Assembly (NCBI GenBank): GCA_019914945.1
Contig: CM034112.1
Location: 248,001 to 312,000 of the forward strand
DNA length: 64,000 bases
Source: Typha latifolia
Taxonomy: Eukaryota; Streptophyta; Magnoliopsida; Poales; Typhaceae
Direction: 5' to 3'
This document shows positions 1 through 17,368 of the stretch, piece after piece. The notes beneath the pieces were generated by a model. It made no database searches and was not told the origin of the DNA. It was given only the letters and a program-made list of their open reading frames with translations. How positions within the stretch are numbered: the first letter of the stretch is position 1; every line of letters starts with the position of its first letter. A program made the position numbers and the translations under genes.

Positions 1-900
1 GCTTGCCAACAATTAGTACCGAGGGTTTTACCCTCCTTGTGCAAGTTTACTGAAAATAGCGCTGTATTTGCTGCTGTATCTTCTTCATCAATGTGTGGTA
101 GCCGCTTAGGGGCTGTTTGGATGTCTGAATCGGATTGAATGCACCGAATTTTAATACGTCCTTGACTTTTCTATTGAAATGATAAATGGATGTGATATTA
201 CCATGTTTTCCAGACGGCTTTCTTTTGAAAATTCTTGTGAACCTTCTTTCTTATCCATATTGGTAGCAGCACACAGCACATTAATGGATATAGTTTTATA
301 TTGTATTTAACAAGTCTATGAATCACGATTCTTTTTTCTGATTGAGGATAAAAGGTGTGATGTTACTATTTGTAGTAACATGAAATGAGTTCAAAGTTGG
401 ATAGCTTGTCAGGACTATCAGCTTTCCGATGCTGGCCATGGTTTTTTTCTTTATTTTTTTTCTCATCTCAAATGATCATAAAGTAGTCAGCTCGCATTTG
501 TTCATTGCAGCAATATATAGCTTTTGTTTCCCCCTTTCCTCTTTGATGAGCATTCAGTCAAAATGATCAGAGAGCTTCTGGCAATGTTATCAGTATAGCA
601 TGACTAAGTTTGTCCTCACCAAGTATTATGCTATGGACGAAAGCTCAAGGAAGCAGATTCTCTGCAAGATTGAACTGTAGGAACCGTCTAACATCAGGGG
701 AACTTGGCAACCATATTGCACGGTGGTAGCATTAATTTCCTACATCTGTGGCTGCAGGTGATCTACTGTAGGATAAATTTTGTGGGTACGAAGTACAGCA
801 ATGGTATTGTCAGCTTTAGCTTTGATTCGAATGTATGCTCTTCCTACCAAACCTCAATCGACGGGTGGATGGGGCCCCTCCTAAAATTTTGACTGTGCCC
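1..900. other. Flanking sequence, no gene recognised
   Basis: Plus-strand frame 1 is open from the window edge to a stop at about position 138, but the roughly 45 residues show no motif I recognise. This could be the 3' end or 3' UTR of a gene lying to the left. The rest is T-rich sequence without a credible coding region. Confidence 0.3.
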
Positions 901-1841
901 GTACGAAATTAAATTTGAAAGAATCTTTCTCTCACTAAACCCCCAACCCTACCAATTATATTAATATGTTATAGTGTTCTTAATCACTGTTTGGTTAGTA
1001 TAAATTATACAAATAGATATATATAGTGTGAGGTACCTACCAGGCTACCATATATTTGAATCCAACTAGGCAGAGCCAATCAAGCTTGGGTAACAGTTTA
1101 AAGGGATTAAATGATAAGACAATAATTTGGAAGAATCATCTCATTCCAAACTATAGTTAATTTTCGGTAATAAGCTACAAAGAGAGGTGGTAAATTTGTG
1201 AAAAGCCTGCCTCCCAAGAGAATATTGAACAGCGTTTCGTAAAGTATGAAACAGGTACAATTAGGCAATAGGTACTTTGGTCATTTTAGGCAGAATTTTC
1301 AGCATTCAATGTATCTAATGGCTATTCCACTCATGTTTTTGCCCCTCTTCACACGTTTTCCCCTGCCACCTTCTTCACCTTTCAAACCCTTGTCAGCCTC
1401 TCTCTCTCTCTAACATAATAAAGTTGGAGAATTTCTTGAGTCTCACTTTTTTAGGCCAAACCTACTACTATCCATCACCACCTCCTCCTCCTCCTTCTTC
1501 GTCTTCAACTTCTTTGTTCAGTACAAAGAAAGCATGAAATCCACCATTTCTTACTAGTAGCAGCGGCAGAATCTCCCCCTCCCTCCTCCGCCAAATTAGA
1601 GTAAGATATGGCCACTACTGTGTCTAACTGCAAGTTTCTAAATCTTGTTTGGACGCATAAAACCCTTCTCCAACAACGAGCTAGCTGTTCGATCATCTTC
1701 TCGGATTCTAACTTGTTCTTCTTAAATAATCCCTCAGAAAGAAGATCCAACCACTTGAGCTGCAGCAGCTTAGAGGAGGAGTCTTCTACAACTCAGTAGC
1801 TATGAAATTTTCTACTGTTAACTGAAAATTTCTAAATCTGG

Positions 1842-1845
<4 letters not shown>

Positions 1846-1921
<76 letters not shown>
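1846..1921. repeat. (CT)n/(TA)n compound microsatellite upstream of the ALOG gene
   Basis: About 27 uninterrupted CT units are followed directly by about 10 TA units. The tract ends about 220 bases before the ALOG start codon, so it sits in the promoter or 5' UTR. CT/GA tracts are known binding sites of plant GAGA-binding (BPC) proteins; a role here is inference. The CT tract also produces a spurious minus-strand reading frame of repeated Glu-Arg. Confidence 0.9.
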
Positions 1922-2143
1922 GCTTCTTTTTCTCACTCTTAATACCTTCAAGAAATGGCAAAAGCATACCAAACCCCAAAACAAATCTATCATCGCCATC
2001 ATAATCATGATCACCATCATACCACCATCAATACCATCAAAATCACAAAATCTAAGCCAAGATATTTCCAACTACGTAGTACCCAATAACTACTCTTGCT
2101 TACTTACACTTGTGATCTTCACAGTTAGTCGTTGCCTACCACA

Positions 2144-2737
2144 ATGGAAGCAGCAGCGCCACCAAACCCACCGCAAAGCCCTCCCTCACTGGCCGTCACA
2201 GTTGCGTCGTCGTCATCGGCATCGCCGTCCCAATCGCCGTCGCCTAGCCGCTACGAGTCGCAGAAGCGCCGCGACTGGAACACCTTCGGCCAATACCTGA
2301 AAAACCACCGGCCGCCGCTTTCGATACAGCGATGCGGCGGCGCGCACGTGCTGGAATTCCTTCGCTACCTCGACCAATTCGGCAAGACGAAGGTCCACAT
2401 CCCGGCGTGCCCCTACTTCGGCCACCCGAACCCCCCCTCACCGTGCCCGTGCCCTCTCCGGCAGGCGTGGGGGTCACTCGACGCGCTCATCGGCCGTCTC
2501 CGTGCGGCCTACGAGGAAAACGGGGGGAAGCCGGAGGCCAACCCTTTCGGCGCGCGCGCCGTGCGGCTTTACCTTCGTGAAGTCCGCGAGATGCAGGCCA
2601 AGGCCCGGGGCATTAGCTACGAGAAGAAGAGGAGGAAGAAGCCGCCCCCGCCCCCGCCCCTGCCTACTCACGGCAGCGCAGGGACATCGGCGACGGACAG
2701 TAGCCGTAACCCCTGGCCGGAAACCGGTGCAATTTAG
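2144..2737 (+). CDS. ALOG-domain protein (LSH/G1-like developmental regulator)
   Basis: Single-exon gene of 197 residues, within the usual ALOG length. The ALOG domain covers about residues 36-160 and opens with [17 protein letters not shown], a family hallmark. The inserted zinc-ribbon-like stretch is visible (His85, Cys89, His94, Cys101, Cys103). A basic nuclear localisation signal KKRRKK follows at 161-166. The N-terminus is Ser/Pro-rich and the tail is poly-Pro, as in Arabidopsis LSH3/LSH4 and rice G1. ALOG proteins are nuclear, DNA-binding regulators of meristem and organ boundaries. I chose the ATG at 2144; the frame runs upstream only to a non-ATG codon. A pyrimidine-rich stretch ending in CAG at about 2123 could be the acceptor of a 5' UTR intron. 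The exon is very GC-rich compared with its flanks. Confidence 0.93.
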   Translation: MEAAAPPNPPQSPPSLAVTVASSSSASPSQSPSPSRYESQKRRDWNTFGQYLKNHRPPLSIQRCGGAHVLEFLRYLDQFGKTKVHIPACPYFGHPNPPSPCPCPLRQAWGSLDALIGRLRAAYEENGGKPEANPFGARAVRLYLREVREMQAKARGISYEKKRRKKPPPPPPLPTHGSAGTSATDSSRNPWPETGAI

Positions 2738-2820
2738 TAAATTACTATCTATGGTATAATTGTTAAGATTACTACTGTCTTCTTATTTGATCTTCGCTAT
2801 TACTCAATGATTGACATATT

Positions 2821-2841
2821 AGTAGTAGTAGTAGTAGTAGT
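2821..2841 (+). repeat. (AGT)7 microsatellite
   Basis: Seven AGT units lie 84 bases after the ALOG stop codon, so probably in its 3' UTR. Confidence 0.85.
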
Positions 2842-5800
2842 AACTACATGGTGGTAGTATTAGCAAGTGGAGAACTGGAGAGAGAAGTGTGGTTTTTTTT
2901 TTTTTTTAAACTGATAGTTCATTGCTTCCATGAATGTACTTGGGATCTCAAGTGTGGCAGAGATTGGATTTGGACATCATATGTCATTATTGCTGCTTTC
3001 TGACTGTTTTCTTTTTATGGTATTAAAAGTAGTAGTGGAGGGATAGCTGTGAGTGAGACCTATATATGCATGAGAGGCAGTGTAAGGAATTGTGAGGAGT
3101 TGCCTCTTCCACATCTGGAGTCTTTGCCTGCATCAATTGGGAAGGTAGGTTTTTGAAGCTATATATCTTTCTTCTTGTCTGTTTCCATTGTTTTGCTCAC
3201 TTTTCAAATATGAGTCATCCATGAGTTTTTGGAGCTTTGCGTTTCTTTGGTTTACTTTAATTGCTATGGAGATGAAGAGGTCTGAGCCTCTTAAAGTGAA
3301 GTCCTGTCTCCAACTAGTGAGACTTGTCAGGGTCCTCTAGCATTTATATGAGGATGGTAGAGGTTGCATTGGTGCGCCATGGAAGCATTCAAATTCCCTA
3401 ATTTCCTTAGGAGTAACAAGAGGGCTGCTGTTTTCAGTTCTTTTATCACCTGCCCTTTTCTTCTGAACTTTCTATGATTATGAGCTCTATCTAATTCAGA
3501 CAATATTCATACTCCTAGATGTTAAGCAGTTAGAAGATTAAATTTGAGAATTTATGAGCATGACTGTAACTATTAAGACGCTTTCAGGAAATAAACAAAG
3601 GCACGCAATCCTATTCAGTTCCTAGAAAAATGATATATATTAGGAGTAAGATAGAATTATGTATGCCTTAGTAACTATTATCTGTATATATGAACTACGT
3701 TGCTTGTCTTTAGTTCTACAATATGAGTAATGTTCTTAAACCAATGAATTTGTGATCACTAACCAATAATTTATTACATCATATGGGTAACATAGATGTT
3801 AATTATTATTTTCTTTATTCAAGATCAGTTTAATTTTCTTCAAGAAAGCGCAATTAGGGTACTTTTCCTCGTACCTTTTACTGATGTGTGCATAAATAAT
3901 TATGGTAGAATAGTCGATCAGCATAGTAGATATTCTTTTTCCGCATGGTTGATTTAGGCAAATTGTGTAAATTTTTGACCTTGCGACTGTGAGATTCAAT
4001 GAACTTCACTCTTTTAATATGCCTACGTCTAATAAATCTTATGCTATACATATTGCTATAAACTTTCTAAGAATTTTTATTTTACCACGCATTGAGATTC
4101 ATATATACACTGGAATCACAAATTGGATGTTAGTGCTTAGAAAATTTGTCTTCTTAAGTAGCTGATACAGGACTAACAAAACCATATTCCAGTTGTATGG
4201 TCACTCCAGTTTATTAATCTTAAGAAGTATAATTTACTAGTTAAATTGCAGCAATATATCCAACATATATACTTAGTAAGTCTATATATTCGTCATTGTA
4301 AATCTTGTGACATATCTTGGGAAGCTCTTTTCATTCGTATCGGGCTAAATAATAATCAATCCCATCTTTACACCCTCGAGGTCCTGTCATGTTTAGTGTA
4401 TAGCGACTATCTTCATTTAGCTTTCTATATACTACTTATAATTTTAGTTTATTACTAGAAAAATGCTACTATACTATTCTTTGATAGTTTTTGTCTATTT
4501 TTATTAGTGAGGATCTAAGCGTTCTTTGACAGTATAATGGGTTTCACTTTCGGTGATGTTCAACATATTGGTTTTTAGGGACAATATGATCTTCTGATAT
4601 TGATACAGCGTGTTGCATTTTCAGTAAAATTTTAATGTCATCGCTTTCATAGACCATCCTTTTAACTTTCTAGAGCATTTGTTATGGTATAAATTTAGTT
4701 TCTATTTCCTCAATTCTTCAATTTCAATACAAGTATAATCTCTCGACGGTATGTCCGACGTATATGTATTTTGTTTGGGAATGCAATTGCGTATAAAGAT
4801 CATACATGGTATTTTCTTAAATAATATTCTTACTTGATTTCATGCATATTATCGAAAAAATCATCGAGCTTATTCCTATCTTGGAAGAATTTAATGCAAT
4901 AATTACTTATTTAAACTTTTTTTGTCAACTATATACCATAGAGACGGTTTCTCCTTGCATGATGTGAACTTTGAATATCCTTCAAATTTTGAGGTTTTCA
5001 TAGAAGTTTGATTGAATTGAGGGGAGTGCTAGCAATATATACACGAACGTGTAGGTAAATATATAATTAATCTCATCGACACAACCATAATACTGGTACT
5101 AAATTGTTGACTTGTAATAAAATTGTTTAAGCTCCATTTGCTATACAGCTGTGGAACATTAGAATCGGATAGAACCTATTGTCTACTAAGAACGCAAAGA
5201 ATTAGAGTAGAACAATATATATATTCCTCTTGATCGAGGCAAAGCATCTCCAAGGACAATTACTCCCCAATTAATGGGACTAGATTAATGCTTAAGTTGT
5301 CTCTAATTTCACACTCCACCCTTTCCAATAAAAGAAACGTAATGCTCATTCTTTTCCTTTTGTCTCAATGTCTCATCTTTTTAAACTGAAGTAATTTCGA
5401 TAGAAATGTTTTGAAAGTTAACATGCAGCCTAACTTTGAAGTGCTAATATTATGGCATATATAAGTATTAAATATATTGAAGCAGTTCGTACGTTGATCG
5501 GTTTTGGTGTCCTATCGATGTGGTGGTATATGCATGTGAAATTTGGTATAAGATAATTAGCTAGTGTCTCGAACTACGATAAGAGACATATAGCCAATAA
5601 GGTTCCTTTTATGTGCAAATCTTTGCTCTTACTGACTAGTGTTTATAATTAATTATTCGAGTTCATAATTAGGCCTTTGCAAGTGGTCGCCAATCCGGTC
5701 ACTCTCAAACTCACTACTTGGGAACTAATAGAGTCAAATAAAGAAGAAGAGCCCTTGTTTCCAGCTGCATATATACATATAGTTTAACGTACTAATTAAT

Positions 5801-6000
5801 TACCAGAAATTATCATTGTAGGCTAGCATAAACACTTTTTACTTGAACGCGGAAAAACTATGATTTGAGGTTATGCATGTAAATAAGAGGCTTTAGGAGG
5901 GTATTTTTTTTTTTAAAATTATAAAAAAAAAAGGTCTTTCTTTAAAAGTTTTAATTTTGGTTATAGAAGCAAACAAATTATTTTTTGGTGATGCGACCTC
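2842..6000. other. Long AT-rich intergenic region
   Basis: There is no convincing coding region on either strand. The short reading frames here lack domains and codon bias. A stretch at about 3060-3155 has a TATATA box, modestly higher GC and ends in a donor-like AAG/GTAGGT. It could be a non-coding exon of the ALOG transcript or of a separate RNA, but nothing proves it. Confidence 0.6.
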
Positions 6001-6063
6001 ACGGTGACATCCACCCCAAGACCCACGGCCAGGGACTAGTGTCTAGTGCCTAGTGGGGAGAGA

Positions 6064-6327
6064 CACGTGGGGTCCAACTAGCAGCCCAGCCAGGCGCCTA
6101 CCACGTGGCCCCCCGTCCTTGTGTCGGCGAAGGGGGCGGGAAGGCCGCGTCGGACACTGCCACGTGCCAGCGACTCGATGGCTTGTCACGGCGTACGGAA
6201 AAAAGTGGCGGTCTGCGTTGGCGTCACTTACCTCGGGAGCGCGGGTGGTGACGTACGCTATTTATAATATAATAATGTTATTATTTAATTAATATATGAT
6301 GCCTTTAAGACCTGTGCTTCTCACGTG
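6064..6327 (+). promoter_or_regulatory. G-box (CACGTG) cluster with TATA-like site
   Basis: Perfect CACGTG hexamers occur at 6064-6069, 6102-6107, 6161-6166 and 6322-6327, in a GC-rich island of about 250 bases within AT-rich DNA. Three have an ABRE-like extension (CACGTGG). TATTTATA at 6259-6266 lies downstream of the first three, the order expected of a plus-strand promoter. G-boxes bind bZIP and bHLH factors in light and ABA responses. No ATG-initiated gene follows on the plus strand before the 3' end of the demethylase gene at 6807, so the target is unknown. Confidence 0.55.
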
Positions 6328-6806
6328 GAATCGATATTCTCACGCCCCCATATGCTTCACAACACTTACGGGACGTGGAGCAGATTGGGTATGCAAGTCG
6401 TCGCCGAATTGCTTCCTTTGACCTGACGAATTACCAAGAAGAAACTTGCATCAAGATTTTGTTGAGCTCGTTACTACACTTCCAAGTAGCAAAAAGGGAG
6501 ATTTGCGTAACCAGTAGTCAGTCAGTCAATCTACAAGGAAAAAAGAAAACTCTACAGAATTTTATTGCAAAACAAAAAAAGAAAAAAAGAAAAAAGAAAA
6601 GAAAAGAATGATTGCCGACAAATACAGCATATCTGTCCACGAGGCACTATCTTGCATGTGTGACAACTTCAACTTTGTAGAAACAATGAATGTTAAATGT
6701 CTTCCGACAGACAGACGAACCAAGAATAGCCAAGGCGACAATTGCTGTAAGTTACAGAGATAATTTGCTGAAGAAAAACTGTGTCATGGAAGAATGGTAA
6801 ATTTTG

Positions 6807-12775
<5,969 letters not shown>

Positions 12776-14100
12776 CAATACTGCAAGAAGATGCATGAAA
12801 AGATCATCACACATACCATGCTAAGAACACCTAGATGAATGCCATGATTTGCTAGAAGATATAAAGTAGAGTAAGAATCATCACATTCTAAGAATACTCT
12901 GGCCTAAAAAAGTCGATCAACAGAAACCTCTCAGCATGCACACTATTGTAGAGATCAATTTATATCCTAAATTACCTCTTAAAAGTTCAGTACAAACTAC
13001 TGCTTTCTTATCCCACATTACCTAATTTTTTTATCTTACACAGATGCGAATTTTTTTACATCCAAAACAGAGTTTCATGGAAGAAATCTAGTCAAGTCAT
13101 TAAACTGCAACATGGAGGCTATGCTCTGAAATTCTTTTCAGAGCCTGTCAGATTCCTAAAAGAACTTTAACAATATCCAAGATCGCTCAGATAAAATAGC
13201 ATCCTACCTTGTAATTCTAACTTCCAGTTTACACAGATCAAGATCTGAGAGTCCATGTAATGCAAATCATTATAATCCTCATTTACATACTATTCTATGT
13301 TCTTATCAAAATCTTTAAGACCCCTCCCCCAAATCCAATGCGAATACCAGAAAAGAATAAATAAATATACAGAATCGGATCAGATCAATCTACAGGTTAG
13401 CTATCCCCAAAACATATCCTTGATGTCATATAGATCTCGCCTATGAAAATATCTAGATACCATCCTGTTTTTCTCTAGATCGGACAAATTATGAAGATCT
13501 GAGCAATTAATACAACCAACAACATGATTTCCTCACAGGTGCTCTGGTTCCCAGCACTCCCAACAAAATAGATCGCAATTTCCCCAACGACGGATGCATC
13601 AAAACTGAAGGACCCAACAGAATCAAATCAAACCGCATGGATGATCCTACTATCAGATCATTACCTCACAATTTCGAGAGGATCTCATCTCTTTAGTTAG
13701 CCAAATCAATTAATTGTCCAAGAAATTACAAAGCACAAAAAAGGGGGAAACAAAAGGAAGGGAAGACACAGAGGCCATAGAATAATCCATGTGGGGGAAA
13801 ATAACGAATAATAATGATAATAATACTAATAATAATGTAATTTTACCAGTTCTTGCAAGGATTGATGATCTAACCAACCCCAAAAATCCTAACCCTAATC
13901 AGAGACCCAAGAAGATAGCGCACCCAACAAAACAGCCTAAGACCGAGAAAAGTGGTTTTGCGGGCTGCCCAATAAACCAATGTGTGGTAACCCAAAACCA
14001 CTCCTCCTTTTCTCCCAAAGTCGAAAGACCACAACCTTGTAATTTATTATAATAGCGTTAAAAGAAGTTGGCTCTTTGGCCAATTGGCCCCCCTCCCCCA
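12776..14100 (-). other. 5' UTR, leader intron(s) and promoter of the JmjC gene
   Basis: An acceptor TTGCAG at about 12781-12786 (minus strand) lies five bases upstream of the start codon, so the leader is split. The region to about 13.7 kb is AT-rich and probably a leader intron. A 12-base palindrome containing CCAAT (GGCCAATTGGCC) lies at 14078-14089. No other gene is visible. Confidence 0.5.
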
Positions 14101-14214
14101 AAAAAATATCTATTTTATCCAGCAATTACTTTAACCTTCGTACAAATATTATTGTATTTTAACTATGTTTTCTTCTAATCTTTCTTTGGATTAAATATAG
14201 AATATGTCAGTAGG

Positions 14215-14290
14215 GGTGTCAACTGTCAACCAACCTAACACGACCAGACTTGGACTGGGTCTGGGTCTGGGTCTGGGTCTGCTATATATA
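14215..14290. repeat. TGGGTC repeat in a transposon-end-like context
   Basis: TGGGTC is repeated about four times at 14256-14280, about 40 bases after TAGGGGTGTCAA (about 14213). A TAGGGGTGTCAA start followed by GGGTC-rich DNA is common near plant transposon ends. I could not find a matching second end. Confidence 0.4.
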
Positions 14291-15783
14291 TATATATACA
14301 TGTACATATAGATCAATTTTACAGATAAGCTATCCGTTTATGGCCGTCTGATGCTCATCTGAGGGCTGCTGCTACGTGATAGATGGTAGATACCGAAGTC
14401 GGCGACGGTTTTGGTTGGGTTACGTACGCGAGATGGTAAGAGTCTGCGGCGGATTGTGTGGTTGGTTGAGACTACTGGAGACTACTGGAAGATAGTCGTG
14501 ATACGATCACCCAATTTGGAGATAATGCTGCACCCACGTACTAATTTTTACAAATTATTATTATTTTTTTTTCATTTTGCACCTGATTTAATACTTGTGT
14601 TTATTACAGTTTAAAACACTGCATATATCATAATCTCCCAATTAAATTTTCTCTCTTCTCCTGATGTGACAAAAAGATATGTACCGTTTGATGGTATGTT
14701 TTGTTCCATTAGACGCATTAGGGTAACTTAATCGGAGTATAGCCTCCTGGGATGCAAACCTCAATATTGTTGATTCGCCGATCAATATTAGAACGAAGCT
14801 CTTCTCTAATCTGATCGTTCTTATGAATACCAGATCCAAGGTATAGTAAAGAGAAAGCCAAAGAGTAAGAGAAAAAAAAAATCTCACAATAAATTGAACT
14901 AGTTTGGCCGAAGATTTACATGACTATTTATAATTTGACAGAATAAAGGAATCAGAATTCTAATTTGACAGAAAGAATAGAAAATTTTCAACTTGGACTC
15001 GAAATAAACAGAATAGAATTACGAGTTGTATATCAAAAAATATAAGCAAAGTTATTTGATTTCGAGACCAAACATATACAGTGGAAAGAGTAGGCCCAAT
15101 TAATTTGCTTTTGCCTCTCTTTTTTTAAAAAAAAAAAAAAAAAAAGACTGCATGAAATTCCTGCACTCCGGGTTTCAAACGATCGAGGCATAGTTGCATT
15201 AATTTTATTTGTATTTGCATGAAAGGTTCAATGCTCGTGAGTTACTTTGTTGTGGCATGTCATTAATGTGCTCCATTTTGCTTTTGATAAGCAATTAATG
15301 GATTCTACTAGTTGATGTATTGTTGATGGTAAAAAAGAATATATATGTACATATATATATTATTTATGAAGTATTAAAAATTTGATTCATATATTTTGCG
15401 TCCTAATCTCAGAAGAAACGAAAGGAATCAAATAATTTTAGTTGTTATATGTTGAGGAAACGAATGCATCACAATTGCAGTGGTCCTGAGGACGGTGCTG
15501 ATTCTTTTGGCTCTATACATCAGCTTATATTACTTATTTCTTGCCGAAATAATCAAAGAATTAATCTATTTCCTTTTTCTTTTTTGGCAATGCATGCAAT
15601 GCACGTACTGGAAAAAAAAATTAGACCCACAACCAAGTATATTATGTACAAATTAATTAATTGCAAAAGAGAAAATAGAAAAATAAAAGAACCTTATGAT
15701 CACGGACTTAGAATTTATACATGCCCACTAGAATCACTCTCTTAAATCAATCAAATAGACAATATGTCGAGACTGGAAAATGA
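14291..15783. other. Intergenic AT-rich region
   Basis: It holds a poly(A) run near 15128-15145 and scattered TA repeats. No coding region or RNA gene is supported. Confidence 0.6.
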
Positions 15784-16271
15784 CTAGAAGAAGAGCTGAT
15801 CCTTTCCACCTTGAAACCTTGTGAAATCTCTCATATCTGACAGCAAAATTCCGTAATCATCTCCATTACCTGACATGGCTGCGCCATCCACATCCTGTGG
15901 GAAATCAAGGAAATTTTGGTGCAATAATGGCAAGTTGAAGAAAAAGTCACTATTTGAGCTGTTACTCTCCTGATGTGGAGCTGTCGAAAATGATGAATCC
16001 AATTGCTCAGACATTGGCTGGTCATTTGGGAAAGTGGATGAGTCTAGATGTGACGAAGAACACCCGATGACGTTGCTCTCAGGCTCATAGATCTCCTCCA
16101 TGTTATAATTATTGTTCACCGATTCCCCTCTCTTCTTTTGGAAAACTCTACATAACACCCAATCCTCCTGTATTGCATACATACAATTCCAAACGAACAG
16201 CGAGCAATTAAAACATATAAACTTGCAAATATTTAATCACAAAGTAAACAAGTTCTGATTGAAGGACTAAT

Positions 16272-16350
<79 letters not shown>

Positions 16351-17368
16351 TATATACCTTAGGGGGAGTGTGTGGATTCTCGAGTCGGAACTCGTGCATC
16401 ACCCAACTGCTCTTTATTCCATTAGGAGCTCTTCCGCGGTAGAACACGAGTGTCTTCCTCATTCCAGTGATCATACGGCTTGAAGGATCATGGATTATAC
16501 GATCCTTCCCGGTGGCTTTCCAGTATCCAGATTTAGTTGCCCGATTGGTGCGTAAACCAGTCGCATATTTGCGATCTCGAAAGCTAAAGAAGTACCATTC
16601 GTTTGCGCTGAGCTTAGCTACATCTGAGGCCATGCAGGTAAAGTTCACACTTAGAAATTGTTAATTGATAGGCTTCATGTGAATCTGATCTAGTTTTAAT
16701 TACTAATAAGTTAAAACCTACTTAGTTGATAGAAGGAAACTGGCTCATTAAAGGAAATAAGACAAAGTTTGGAGTACTCAGCACTCCAATGAACAGATAT
16801 ATAGATTACTCCATGATGCATGCTAATTAAATTTCAGCAGTGCTAATTGACAAAAATCACGCGGCTGCGGCTTAATTATCTGTCTATATGAATAATTTAT
16901 TGCTTGGCAAGAGACAAGAAATGCCCTAATAAATTGTATAGCTTAGTAAATACAAATCATACCTCTTTCATTCTTTATAACAGGCCATCAGGCTAAGTTT
17001 GTCAGAGCATATATGCGAGAGTATGTACGTTGCATCATTAATTTACATGGATAAGCACTTCAACTGTAGATTAAGTTTCCCCTTAATGGTTTGTTAAATT
17101 TGAGCAGCAAAAGATAATTTTATCTATCTCAACTACTGTAGAACTTTATATAACTAGCTGAATGAAAGATAAAGATCTAGCTAGGTATATATAGCTCACC
17201 AGGTAGCTCCCATGGCTCGCGTGTGTGCAAATCCACCTCCACCATGGTAGCTCCGTGGACTCTCTCATCTGCCACCTTCTTCCGCAGATAGTAGCATACC
17301 AACTCTTCATCACTCGGATAGAATCTAAACCCTGGTAGGAGAGTGCCGTTGATATCTCTCAGGTCCAT
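15784..17368 (-). CDS. NAC transcription factor (ANAC074/NAC021-022-like)
   Basis: Three exons, 17368-17200, 16623-16358 and 16167-15784, join in frame to 272 residues. The NAC domain fills residues 1-157 with subdomains A to E recognisable: [64 protein letters not shown], a [16 protein letters not shown] segment and [12 protein letters not shown]. Intron positions are the standard NAC ones. The 115-residue C-terminus is acidic and Ser/Asn-rich, as expected of an activation region. NAC proteins bind DNA as dimers through this domain; which process it controls cannot be read from sequence. The second intron carries a long TA microsatellite. No membrane segment is seen. Confidence 0.93.
16283..16347. 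repeat. (TA)n microsatellite in NAC intron 2
   Basis: About 32 uninterrupted TA units end only about 10 bases from the donor site of NAC intron 2. Length change in such a tract is common between individuals. Confidence 0.9.

Noticed and set aside
1832..2071. Minus-strand frame with repeated Glu-Arg
   Set aside because: It is produced by the CT microsatellite and has no domain.
5100..5165. miR396-like sequence (CAGCTGTGGAAC)
   Set aside because: Only about ten bases resemble the reverse complement of miR396 and no hairpin partner is present.
6053..6292. 79-residue plus-strand frame in the G-box island
   Set aside because: Composition follows the GC-rich island and its repeated CACGTG sites; no homology recognised, and it overlaps the promoter-like motifs.
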